Of a DNA stretch of 64,000 bases, positions 21,594 to 33,000 are shown piece by piece (position 1 is the stretch's first letter; each line of letters starts with the position of its first letter). The DNA is from Monarcha castaneiventris obscurior (taxonomy: Eukaryota > Chordata > Aves > Passeriformes > Monarchidae): NCBI GenBank assembly GCA_026261815.1, contig JAMPIT010000417.1, forward strand, positions 9,395,501 to 9,459,500. The letters run 5' to 3'. The position numbers were made by a program, and so were the translations under genes. A model generated the notes under the pieces. The model did not search any database and was not told the origin of the DNA. It was given only the letters and a program-made list of their open reading frames with translations.

Positions 21594-24500
21594 CCTAGGG
21601 TTAGGGTTTTCTCTGGGCTTAAGGTTAGGGTTCAGAAAACCAAAAAGCCGAGAGCTAAAAAGACACTAAAAATGTGAAAGGCATGCCAAGAGAAAGGTAA
21701 AACAGCCCCCAACATGCGGCATCCTTGTCTTCCTGATCGGAGCTCATTTCTGCCCAGTGCTCTTTCTGAGGCTCCGCATAGTGCGAAGTTTGGGGTTGCG
21801 GCTCTAGTTAGGGTTCAGAAAACCAAAAAGCCCAGAGCTCCAAGGACACTAAAAATGCGAAAGGCATGCCAAGAGAAAGGCAAAACAGCCCCAAACATCT
21901 GCCATCGTCATCTTCCCTATTGGACCTCATTTCTGCCTAGTGTTCTATCTTAGGCTCCGCATAGTACGAAGTTTAGGGTTATAGCTAGGGTTATGATTCA
22001 GAAATCCAAGAAGCCCAGAGCTCCAGGGACACTAAAAATGCGAAAGGCATGCCAAGAGAAAGGCAAAACAGCCCCAAACATCTGCCATCATCATCTTCCT
22101 TATTGGACCTCATTTCTGCCTAGTGTTTTTCCTTAGGCTCCACACTGTGCAAAGTTTAGGGTCACGGCCCTAGTTAGGGTTCAGAAATCCAAAAATCCCA
22201 GAGCTCCAAGGACACTAAATATGCGGAAGGCATGCAAAGAAAAATGCAAAACAGCCCCAGTCATCTGCCATCGTCATCTTCCTGATTGGACCTCATTTCT
22301 GCCCAGTGTTCCTTCGTAGGCTCCTTATAGTACGAAGTTTAGGGTTACGCCTAGGGTTAGGGTTCAGAAATCCTAATAGCCCAGAGCTCCAAGGACACTA
22401 AAAAGGAGAAAGGCATGCATAGAAAAAGCAAAACAGCCCCAGTCATCTGCCATTGTCATCTTACTTCTTGGACCTCATTTCTGCCTACTGTTCTTTCCTA
22501 GGCACTGCATTGTGCGAAGTTTAGGGTTACGGCTCTAGTTAGGGTCCAGAAAACCAAAAAGCCCACAGCTCCAAGGACACTAAAAATGCGAAAGGCATGC
22601 CAAGAGAAAGGCAAAACAGCCCCAGACACCTGCCATCGTCATCTTTCCTATTGGGCCTCATTTCTGCCTACTGTTCTTTCTTAGGCTCTGCATAGTGCGA
22701 AGTTTAGGATTACGGCTCTAGGTAGGGTTCAGAAAACCAAAAAGCCCAGAGCTCCAGGGACACTAAAAATGTGAAAGGCATGCCAAGAGGAGGGCAAAAC
22801 AGCCCCAAACATGCGGCATCCTTGTCTTCCTGGTCCGACCTCATTTCTGCCCCGTGATCTTTCTCAGGCTTCATATAGTGCAAAGTTTAGGGCTATGGCT
22901 CTAGTTAGGGTTCAGAAAACCAAAAAGCCCACAGCTCCAAGGACACTAAAAACGTGAAAGACATGACAAGAGAAAGGCGAAAAAGGCCAAAACACGCGGC
23001 ATCCTTTTCTTCTTGGTCCAACCCCATTTCTGCCCAGTGCTCTTTCTTAGGCTTCATATAGTGCGAAGTTTAGGGTTACGGCTCTAGTTAGGGTTCAGAA
23101 AACCAAAAAGCCCACAGCTCCAAGGACACTAAAAATGCGAAAGGCATGCCAAGAGAAAGGGAAAACAGCCCCAGTCATCTTCCATCGTCATCTTACTTGT
23201 TGGAGATTACTTCTGCCTAGTCTTCTTTCTTAGGCTCTGCATACTGCGAAGCTTAGTGTTACAGCTCTAGTTAGGGTTCAGAAATCCAAAGAGCCCCCAA
23301 CTCCAGGGACACTATAAATGTGAAAGGCATGCCAAGAAAAATGCACCACAGCCCCAAACATCTGACATCTCATCTTCCTTATTGGACCTCCTTTCTGACT
23401 AGAGTTCTTTCTTAGGCTCCACATTGTGTGAAGTTTCGGGTTACGGCTCTAGTTAGGGTTCAGAAAACCAAAAAGCCCACAGCTCCAAGGACACTAAAAA
23501 TGCGAAAGGCATGCCGTGAGAAATGCAAAACAACCCCAAACATGCGGCATCCTTCTCTTCCTGGTCGGACCTCGTTTCTTTGCATTGGCCTTTCTTAGGC
23601 TTCACATAGTGCGAAGTTTAGGGTTACGGCTCTAGTTAGGGTTCAGAAAACCAAAAAGCCCAGACCTCCAAGGGCACTAAAAATGCGAAAGGCATGCCAA
23701 GAGAAAGGCAAAACAGCCCCAAACATCTGCCATCGTCATCTTCCTGATTGGACCTCATTTCTGCCCAGTGCTCTTTCTGAGGCTCCGCATAGTGCGAAGT
23801 TTAGGGTTACGGCTCTAGTTAGGGTTCAGAAAACCAAAAAGCCCAGACCTCCAAGGACACTAAAAATGTGAAAGGCATGCCAAGAGAAAGGCAAAACAGC
23901 CCCAAACATGCGGCATCCTTGTCTTCCTGGTCTGACCTCCTTCCTGCCCAGTGATCCTTCTTAGGCTTCACATTGTGCGAAGTTTAGGGTTACGGCTCTA
24001 GTTAGGGTTCAGAAAACCAAAAAGCCCAGAGCTCCAAGGACACTAAAAATGCGAAAGGCATGCCAAGGAAAATGCAACACAGCCCCAGACATCTGCCATC
24101 GTCATCTTCCTTATTGGGCCGCATTTCTGCCTAGTGTTCTTTCATAGGCAACACATAATGCGAAGTTTAGGGTTACGACTCTAGTTAGGGTTCAGAAAAC
24201 CAAAACGCCCAGAGCTCCAAGGACACTATAAATGCGAAAGACCTGCTAAGCAAAAGGCAAAACAGCCCCAAACATCTGACATCGTCATCTTCCTTATTGG
24301 ACCTCGTTTTTGCCTAGTGTTCTTTCTTAGGCTCTGCACTGTGCGAAGTTTAGGGTTACGGCTTTAGTTGGGCTTTAGAAAACCAAAAAGCCCAGATCTC
24401 CAGGGACACTAAAAATGCAAAATTGCATGCTAAGAGAAAGGCAATACAGCCCCATACATCTGCCATCATCATCTTCCCGGTTGGACCTCATTTCTGCCCA

Positions 24501-24618
24501 GTGTTCTTTCTTAGGCTCCGCATAGCACGAAGTTTAGGGTTAGGGACAGGGTTAGGGTTCAGAAAACGAAAAAGCCCAGAGCTCCAGGGACACTAAAAAT
24601 GCGAAAGGCATGCCAAGA
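21594..24618 (+). repeat. Satellite array, divergent left edge (about 16 monomers)
   Basis: Head-to-tail monomers of about 183 bp. Recurring blocks are GCGAAGTTTAGGGTTACGGC, TTAGGGTTCAGAAAACC, GACACTAAAAATGCGAAAGG, GGCATGCCAAGAG and CATCTTCCTGATTGGACC. Substitutions are much denser than further right. Edge monomers carry extra or more perfect TTAGGG hexamers: 21595-21606, 22339-22362 and especially 24534-24557 (TTAGGG, TTAGGG, ACAGGG, TTAGGG). All units point the same way. The block ends at the CAAGA target duplication of an LTR insertion. Confidence 0.95.
24614..24618. repeat. Target-site duplication CAAGA, left copy
   Basis: CAAGA belongs to the satellite word GCCAAGAGAAA and is repeated at 25245-25249, where the satellite resumes as CAAGAGAAATGC. 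Confidence 0.85.
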
Positions 24619-24701
24619 TATCTTTGGTTGCTGTGTATTCTATTACCGTTCTAATGTACCATTGAAATTAGTTTGGGCAGTGTTGCCCTGCCTCCTCCCT
24701 C

Positions 24702-24876
24702 CTGACTATTGTTCTGTTAATCGCCCATTAATATTGTGCCGCATGACTCAGCTGTAACTCCCCCCAGACTATCTTCTGTTAATGGGCCCATCAACACCTG
24801 GCCTCATGACTCAGCTGTAACTCCCCCCAGACTATCTTCTGTTAATGAGCCCATCAACACCTGGCCTCATGACTCA
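24702..24876 (+). promoter_or_regulatory. Tandem 63-bp U3 repeats with AP-1-type sites
   Basis: CATGACTCAGCTGTAACTCC begins at 24742 and again at 24805; a third CATGACTCA begins at 24868, and 24702-24741 is a diverged partial copy in front. The consensus AP-1 word TGACTCA therefore occurs three times, at 24744, 24807 and 24870, exactly 63 bp apart. Tandem enhancer repeats are typical of retroviral U3 regions. Activity is not shown by the sequence. Confidence 0.75.
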
Positions 24877-25188
24877 TCATCCCATTGTGAGAGGCTCCGC
24901 CCAGAGGAGGAACCAAGCATTCCATCCTAGATAAATCTGGGTTTCTGAACACCACGGGGCAGCCCTGTCTACTGGAGAGCCCTGTCTACTGGATTCCTGG
25001 AGGACAAGAGCTACCAGTGGACCTTTAGCTGGAGACTAGACTTCCCATAGGATCACCACTTGGACTGACCTACCTCGTCTGGACTAACACCACCACCCTA
25101 ATAGGGTGTCAGGTAGTATCTGACTTTGTGTTTCTCTTTCCTCTTTCCCTTGTCTTATTTCACTTATTATTAATTATTTATTATCCTT

Positions 25189-25194
25189 ATTAAA
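25189..25194 (+). promoter_or_regulatory. LTR poly(A) signal ATTAAA
   Basis: A common AATAAA variant located 50 bp before the LTR end in an AT-rich stretch. Position supports R-region placement. Confidence 0.55.
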
Positions 25195-25244
25195 TTTTAA
25201 CACTGACCTGGGATCTCCCCCTGGTTTGTATTCAAGCCATTACA

Positions 25245-28200
25245 CAAGAGAAATGCAAAACAGTCCCAGTCATCTGCCATAGTCATCTTCTTTATTAGAC
25301 CTCATTTCTGCCAAGGATTCTTTCTTAGGCCCCGCACTGTACGAAGTTTAAGGTTACGCCTAGGGTTAGGGTTCAGAAAACCAAAAAGCCCAGAGCTCCA
25401 GGGACACTAGAAAAGCGAAAGGCATGCCAAGAGAAAGGCAAAACAGCCCCAAACATGCGGCATCCTTGTCTTCCTGGTCGGACCTCAATGCTGCCCAGTC
25501 CTCTTTCTTAGGCTCCGCATAGTGCGAAGTTTAGGGTTACGGCTCTAGTTAGGGTTCAGAAAACCAAAAAGCCCAGAGGTGCAAGGACACTAAAAATGAA
25601 AAAGGCATGCCAAGAGAAAGGCAAAACAGCCCCAAACATCCGACATCTTCATCTTCCTTATTGGACTCCATTTCTGCCCAGTATCTTTCCTTAGGCTCAG
25701 CATATCTCGAAGTTTAGGGTTACGCCTAGGGTTAGGGTTCAGAAAACCAAAAAGCCCAGAGCTCCAAAGACACTAAAAATGCAAAAGGCATGCCAAGAGA
25801 AAGGCAAAACAGCCCCAAACATGCGGCATCCTTGTCTTCCCGCTCCGACCTTATTTTTACCCAGTGCTTTTTATAAGGCTTCACATAGTGCGAAGTTTAG
25901 GGTTACGGCTCTAGTTAGGGTTCAGAAGACCAAGAAGCCCAGAGCTCCAAGGACACTAAAAATGCGAAAGGCATGCCAAGAGAAAGGCAAAACAGCCCCA
26001 AACATGCGGCATCCTTGTCTTTCTGGTCCGACCTCATTTCTGCCTACTGTTCTTTCTTAGGTTTGACATAGTGCGAAGTTTAGGGTTACGGCTCTAGTTA
26101 GGGTTCAGAAAACCAAAAAGCCCAGAGCTCCAAGGACACTAAAAATGCGAAAGGCATGCCAAGAGAAAGGCAAAACAGCCCCAAACATCTGCCATCGTCA
26201 TCTTCCTGATTGGACCTCATTTCTGCCCAGTGCTCTTTCTGAGGCTCCGCATAGTGCGAAGTTTAGGGTTACGGCTCTAGTTAGGGTTCAGAAAACCAAA
26301 AAGCCCACAGCTCCAAGGACACTAAAAATGCGAAAGGCATGCCAAGAGAAAGGCAAAACAGCCCCAAACCTGCGGCATCCTTGTCTTCCTGGTCGGAACT
26401 CATTTCTGTCCATTGCTCTTTTTTAAGGCTTCACATAGTGCGAAGTTTAGGGTTACGGCTCTAGTTAGGGTTCAGAAAACCAAAAAGCCCACAGCTCCAA
26501 GGACACTAAAAATGCGAAAGGCATGCCAAGAGAAAGGTAAAACAGCCCCAAACATCTGCCATCGTCATCTTCCTGATTGGACCTCATTTCTGCCCTGTTC
26601 TTTCTTAGGCTCGACATAGTGCGAAGTTTAGGGTTACGGCTCTAGTTAGGGTTCAGAAAACCAAAAAGCCCAGAGCTCCAAGGACACTAAAAATGCGAAA
26701 GGCATGCCAAGAGAAAGGCAAAACAGCCCCAAACATCTGCCATCGTCATCTTCCTGATTGGACCTCATTTCTGCCCAGTGCTCTTTCTGAGGCTCCGCAT
26801 AGTGCGAAGTTTAGGGTTACGGCTCTAGTTAGGGTTCAGAAAACCAAAAAGCCCAGAGCTCCAAGGACACTAAAAATGCGAAAGGCATGCCAAGAGAAAG
26901 GCAAAACAGCCCCAAACATGCGGCATCCTTGTCTTCCTGGTCGGACCTCATTTCTTTCATTGTGTCTTTTAAGGCTTCACATAGTGCGAAGTTTAGGGTT
27001 ACGGCTCTAGTTAGGGTTCAGAAAACCAAAAAGCCCAGAGCTCCAAGGACACTAAAAATGCGAAAGGCATGCCAAGAGAAAGGCAAAACAGCCCCAAACA
27101 TGCTGCATCCTTGTCTTCCTGGTCGGACCTCATTTCTGCCTACTGTTCTTTCTTAGGTTTGACATAGTGCGAAGTTTAGGGTTACGGCTCTAGTTAGGGT
27201 TCAGAAAACCAAAAAGCCCAGAGCTCCAAGGACACTAAAAATGCGAAAGGCATGCCAAGAGAAAGGCAAAACAGCCCCAAACATCTGCCATCGTCATCTT
27301 CCTGATTGGACCTCATTTCTGCCCAGTGCTCTTTCTGAGGCTACTCATAGTGCGAAGTTTAGGGTTACGGCTCTAGTTAGGGTTCAGAAAACCAAAAAGC
27401 CCAGAGCTCCAAGGACACTAAAAATGCGAAAGGCATGCCAAGAGAAAGGCAAAACAGCCCCAAACATCTGCCATCGTCATCTTCCTGATTGGACCTCATT
27501 TCTGCCCGGTGCTCTTTCTGAGGCTCCGCATAGTGCGAAGTTTAGGGTTACGGCTCTAGTTAGGGTTCAGAAAACCAAAAAGCCCAGAGCTCCAAGGACA
27601 CTAAAAATGCGAAAGGCATGCCAAGAGAAAGGCAAAACAGCCCCAAACATCTGCCATATTCATCTTCCTGATTGGACCTCATTTCTGCCCGGTGCTCTTT
27701 CTGAGGCTCCGCATAGTGCGAAGTTTAGGGTTACGGCTCTAGTTAGGGTTCAGAAAACCAAAAAGCCCACAGCTCCAGGGACACTAAAAATGCGAAAGGC
27801 ATGCCAAGAGAAAGGTAAAACAGCCCCAAACATCTGCCATCGTCATCTTCCTGATTGGACCTCATTTCTGCCCAGTGCTCTTTCTGAGGCTCCGCATAGT
27901 GCGAAGTTTAGGGTTACGGCTCTAGTTAGGGTTCAGAAAACCAAAAAGCCCAGAGCTCCAAGGACACTAAAAATGCGAAAGGCATGCCAAGAGAAAGGCA
28001 AAACAGCCCCAAACATCTGCCATCGTCATCTTCCTGATTGGACCTCATTTCTGCCTACTGTTCTTTCTTAGGTTTCACATAGTGCGAAGTTTAGGGTTAC
28101 GGCTCTAGTTAGGGTTCAGAAAACCAAAAAGCCCAGAGCTCCAAGGACACTAAAAATGCGAAAGGCATGCCAAGAGAAAGGCAAAACAGCCCCAAACATC

Positions 28201-31200
28201 TGCCATCGTCATCTTCCTGATTGGACCTCATTTCTGCCTAACTGTTCTTTCTTAGGTTTGACATAGTGCGAAGTTTAGGGTTACGGCTCTAGTTAGGGTT
28301 CAGAAAACCAAAAAGCCCAGAGCTCCAAGGACACTAAAAATGCGAAAGGCATGCCAAGAGAAAGGCAAAACAGCCCCAAACATGCTGCATCCTTGTCTTC
28401 CTGGTCGGACCTCATTTCTGCCCATGATCTTTTTTTAGGCTTCACATAGTGCGAAGTTTAGGGTTACGGCTCTAGTTAGGGTTCAGAAAACCAAAAAGCC
28501 CAGAGCTCCAAGGACACTAAAAATGCGAAAGGCATGCCAAGAGAAAGGCAAAACAGCCCCAAACATGCTGCATCCTTGTCTTCCTGGTCGGACCTCATTT
28601 CTGCCCTGTGCTCTTTTTAGGCTTCACATAGTGCGAAGTTTAGGGTTACGGCTCTAGTTAGGGTTCAGAAAACCAGAAAGCCCAGAGCTCCAAGGACACT
28701 AAAAATGCGAAAGGCATGCCAAGAGAAAGGCAAAACAGCCCCAAACATCTGCCATCGGCATCTTCCTGATTGGACCTCATTTCTGCCCAGTGCTCTTTCT
28801 TAGGCTCCGCATTGTGCGAAGTTTAGGGTTACGGCTCTAGTTAGGGTTCAGAAAACCAAAAAGCCCAGAGCTCCAAGGACACTAAAAATGCGAAAGGCAT
28901 GCCAAGAGAAAGGCAAAACAGCCCCAAACATCTGCCATCCTCATCTTCCTGATTGGACCTCATTTCTGCCTACTGTTCTTTCTTAGGTTTCACATAGTGC
29001 GAAGTTTAGGGTTACGGCTCTAGTTAGGGTTCAGAAAACCAAAAAGCCCACAGCTCCAAGGACACTAAAAATGCGAAAGGCATGCCAAGAGAAAGGCAAA
29101 ACAGCCCCAAACATCTGCCATCGTCATCTTCCTGATTGGACCTCATTTCTGCCCATTGTTCTTTCTTAGGTTTGACATAGTGCGAAGTTTAGGGTTACGG
29201 CTTTAGTTAGGGTTCAGAAAACCAAAAAGCCCACAGCTCCAAGGACACTAAAAATGCGAAAGGCATGCCAAGAGAAAGGCAAAACAGCCCCAAACATGCG
29301 GCATCCTTGTCTTCCTGGTCGGAACTCATTTCTGTCCATTGCTCTTTTTTAAGGCTTCACATGGTGCGAAGTTTTGGGATACGGCTCTAGTTAGGGTTCA
29401 GAAAACCAAAAAGCCCAGAGCTCCAGGGACACTAAAAATGCGAAAGGCATGCCAAGAGAAAGGCAAAACAGCCCCAAACATGCAGCATCCTTGTCTTCCT
29501 GGTCCGACCTCATTTCTGCTCTGTGAACTTTTTAGGATTAAAATGGTGCGAAGTTTAGGGTTACGGCCTTAGTTAGGGTTCAGAAAACCAAAAAGCCCAG
29601 AGCTCCAAAGACACTAAAAATGCGAAAGGCATGCCAAGAGAAAGGCAAAACAGCCCCAAACCTGCGGCATCCTTGTCTTCCTGGTCGGAACTCATTTCTA
29701 TCCGTTGATCTTTTTTAAGGCTTCACATAGTGCGAAGTTTAGGGTTACGGCTCTAGTTAGGGTTCAGAAAAGCGAAAAGCCCACAGCTCCAGAGACACTA
29801 AAAATGCGAAAGGCATGCCAAGAGAAAGGCAAAACAGCCCCAAACATGCAGCATCCTTGTCTTCCTGGTCCGACCTCATTTCTGCACTGTGAACTTCTTA
29901 GGATTAAAATGGTGCGAAGTTTAGGGATACGGCTCCAGTTATGGTTCAGAAAACCAAAAAGCCCACAGCTCCAGGGACACTAAAAATGCGAAAGGCATGC
30001 CAAGAGAAAGGCAAAACAGCCCCAAACATCTGCCATCGTCATCTTCCTGACTGGACCTCATTTCTGCCTACTGTTCTTTCTTAGGTTTGACATAGTGCGA
30101 AGTTTAGGGTTACGGCTCTAGTTAGGGTTCAGAAAACCAAAACGCCCACAGCTCCAAGGACACTAAAAATGCGAAAGGCATGCCAAGAGAAAGGCAAAAC
30201 AGCCCCAAACCTGCGGCATCCTTGTCTTCCTGGTCTGAAATCATTTCAGTCCATTGCTCTTTTTTAAGGCTCCGCATAGTGCGAAGTTTAGGGTTAAGGC
30301 CTTAGTTAGGGTTCAGAAAACCAAAAAGCCCAGAGCTCCAAGGACACTAAAAATGCGAAAGGCATGCCAAGAGAAAGGCAAAACAGCCCCAAACCTGCGG
30401 CATCCTTGTCTTCCTGGTCGGAACTCATTTCTGTCCATTGCTCTTTTTTAAGGCTTCACATAGTGCGAAGTTTAGGGTTACGGCTCTAGTTAGGGTTCAG
30501 AAAACCAAAAAGCCCACAGCTCCAGGGACACTAGAAATGCGAAAGGCATGCCAAGAGAAAGGCAAAACAGCCCCAAACATGCAGCATCCTTGTCTTCCTG
30601 GTCCGACCTCATTTCTGCACTGTGACATTTTTAGGATTAAAATGGTGCGAAGTTTAGGGTTACGGCTTTAGTTAGGGTTCAGAAAACCAAAAAGCCCACA
30701 GCTCCAAGGACACTAAAAATGCGAAAGGCATGCCAAGAGAAAGGCAAAACAGCCCCAAACATCTGCCATCGTCATCTTCCTGATTGGACCTCATTTCTGC
30801 CTACTGTTCTTTCTTAGGTTTGACATAGTGCGAAGTTTAGGGTTACGGCTCTAGTTAGGGTTCAGAAAACCAAAAAGCCCACAGCTCCAGGGACACTAAA
30901 AATGTGAAAGGCATGCAAAGAGAAAGGCAAAACAGCCCCAAACCTGTGGCATCCTTGTCATCCTGGTCTGAAATCATTTCAGTCCATTGCTCTTTTTTAA
31001 GGCTTCACATAGTGCGAAGTTTAGGGTTACGGCCTTAGTTAGGGTTCAGAAAACCAAAAAGCCCACAGCTCCAAGGACACTAAAAATGCGAAAGGCATGC
31101 CAAGAGAAAGGCAAAACAGCCCCAAACATGCAGCATCCTTGTCTCCCTGGTCCGACCTCATTCTGCTCTGTGAACTTTTTAGGATGCAAATGGTGCGAAG

Positions 31201-33000
31201 TTTAGGGTTACGGCTCTAGTTAGGGTTCAGAAAACCACAAAAGCCCACAGCTCCAAGGACACTAAAAATGCGAAAGGCATGCCAAGAGAAAGGCAAAACA
31301 GCCCCAAACATCCGCCATCGTCATCTTCCTGATTGGACCTCATTTCTGCCTACTGTTCTTTCTTAGGTTTGACAAAGTGCGAAGTTTAGGGTTACGGCTC
31401 TAGTTAGGGTTCAGAAAACCAAAAAGCCCAGAGCTCCAAGGACACTAAAAATGCGAAAGGCATGCCAAGAGAAAGGCAAAACAGCCCCAAACATCTGCCA
31501 TCGTCATCTTCCTGATTGGACCTCATTTCTGCCCAGTGCTCTTTCTGAGGCTCCGCATAGTGCGAAGTTTAGGGTTACGGCTCTAGTTAGGGTTCAGAAG
31601 ACCAAAAAGCCCAGAGCTCCAAGGACACTAAAAATGCGAAAGGCATGCCAAGAGAAAGGCAAAACAGCCCCAAACATCTGCCATCGTCATCTTCCTGATT
31701 GGGCCTCATTTCTGCCCAGTGATCTTTCTTTAGGCTTCACATAGTGCGAAGTTTAGGGTTACGGCTCTAGTTAGGGTTCAGAAAACCAAAAAGCCCTCAG
31801 CTCCAAGGACACTAAAAATGCGAAAGGCATGCCAAGAGAAAGGAAAAACAGCCCCAAACCTGCTGCATCCTTGTGATCCCGTTCGGAACTCATTTCTGTC
31901 CTTTGCCCTTTTTTAAGGCTTCACATAGTGCGATGTTTAGGGTTACGGCTCTAGTTAGGGTTCAGAAAACCATAAAGCCCACAGCTCCAAAGACACTAAA
32001 AATGCGAAAGGTATGCCAAGAGAAAGGCAAAACAGCCCCAAACCTGCGGCATCCTTGTCTTCCTGGTCGAAACTCATTTCTGTCCGTTGTTCTTTTTTAA
32101 GGCTTCACATAGTGCGAAGTTTAGTGTTACGGCTCTAGTTAGGGTTCAGAAAACCAAAAAGCCCACAGCTCCAGGGACACTAAAAATGCGAAAGGCATGC
32201 CAAGAGAAAGGCAAAACAGCCCCAAACATCTGCCATCCTCATCTTCCTGATTGGACCTCATTTCTGCCTACTGTTCTTTCTTAGGTTCGACATAGGGCGA
32301 AGTTTAGGGTTACGGCTCGTGTTAAGGTTCAGAAAACCAAAAAGCCCACAGCTCCAAGGACACTAAAAATGCGAAAGGCATGCCAAGAGAAAGGCAAAAC
32401 AGCCCCAAACATCTGCCATCGTCATCTTCCTGATTGGACCTCATTTCTGCCCAATGATCTTTTTTTAGGCTTCATATAGTGCGAATTTTAGGGTTACGGC
32501 TCTAGTTAGGGTTCAGAAAACCAAAAAGCCCAGAGCTCCAAGGACACTAAAAATGCGAAAGGCATGCCAAGAGAAAGGCAAAACAGCCCCAAACATGCAG
32601 CATCCTTGTCTTCCTGGTCCGACCTCATTTCTGCCTTGTGATCTTTTTAGGCTTAACATAGTGCGAAGTTTAGGGTTACGGCTCTAGTTAGGGTTCAGAA
32701 GACCAAGAAGCCGAGAGCTCCAAGGACACTAAAAATGCGAAAGGCATGCCAAGTGAAAGGCAAAACAGCCCCAAACATCTGCCATCGTCATCTTCCTGAT
32801 TGGACCTCATTTCTGTCCATTGCTCTTTATTAAGGCTTCACATAGTGCGACGTTTAGGGTTACGGCTCTAGTTAGGGTTCAGAAAACCAAAAAGCCCAGA
32901 GCTCCAAGGACATTAAAAATGCGAAAGGCATGCCAAGAGAAAGGCAAAACAGCCCCAAACATCTGCCATCGTCATCTTCCTGATTGGACCTCATTTCTGC
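25245..33000 (+). repeat. Satellite array, left-central part
   Basis: About 42 monomers of 183-184 bp in the same orientation as the block left of the LTR. Diversity falls quickly after about 26 kb. From 27241 to 28071 four and a half monomers keep one open frame, because those copies are exactly 183 bp (61 codons) with no indel. Subfamilies alternate: ATCTGCCATCGTCATC monomers, CTGCGGCATCC monomers with TTTTTTAAGG (184 bp), and ATGC(A/G/T)GCATCC monomers with shorter T-runs (about 180-182 bp). No inversion or foreign insertion was seen. Confidence 0.97.

Larger units (their letters stand above)
24619..25244 (+). mobile_element. Solo LTR inserted in the satellite, 626 bp
   Basis: A non-satellite block splits one monomer between GGCATGCCAAGA and AAGAGAAATGC, with the 5-bp duplication CAAGA at each side. 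It ends CCATTACA, but the start is TATCTTTGG rather than TG, so the first bases may be mutated or trimmed. The U3 part holds tandem 63-bp repeats with AP-1 words. A TATA-like word (GATAAAT, near 24930) precedes a region with a repeated CCCTGTCTACTGGA. ATTAAA at 25189-25194 could serve as a poly(A) signal. No second LTR or retroviral gene is present, so this is a solo LTR. The 64-codon open frame over the tandem repeats is a by-product of the 63-bp period. Confidence 0.85.

Noticed and set aside
24736..24930. 64-codon open frame with a repeated peptide
   Set aside because: Caused by the 63-bp tandem repeats of the LTR U3 region.
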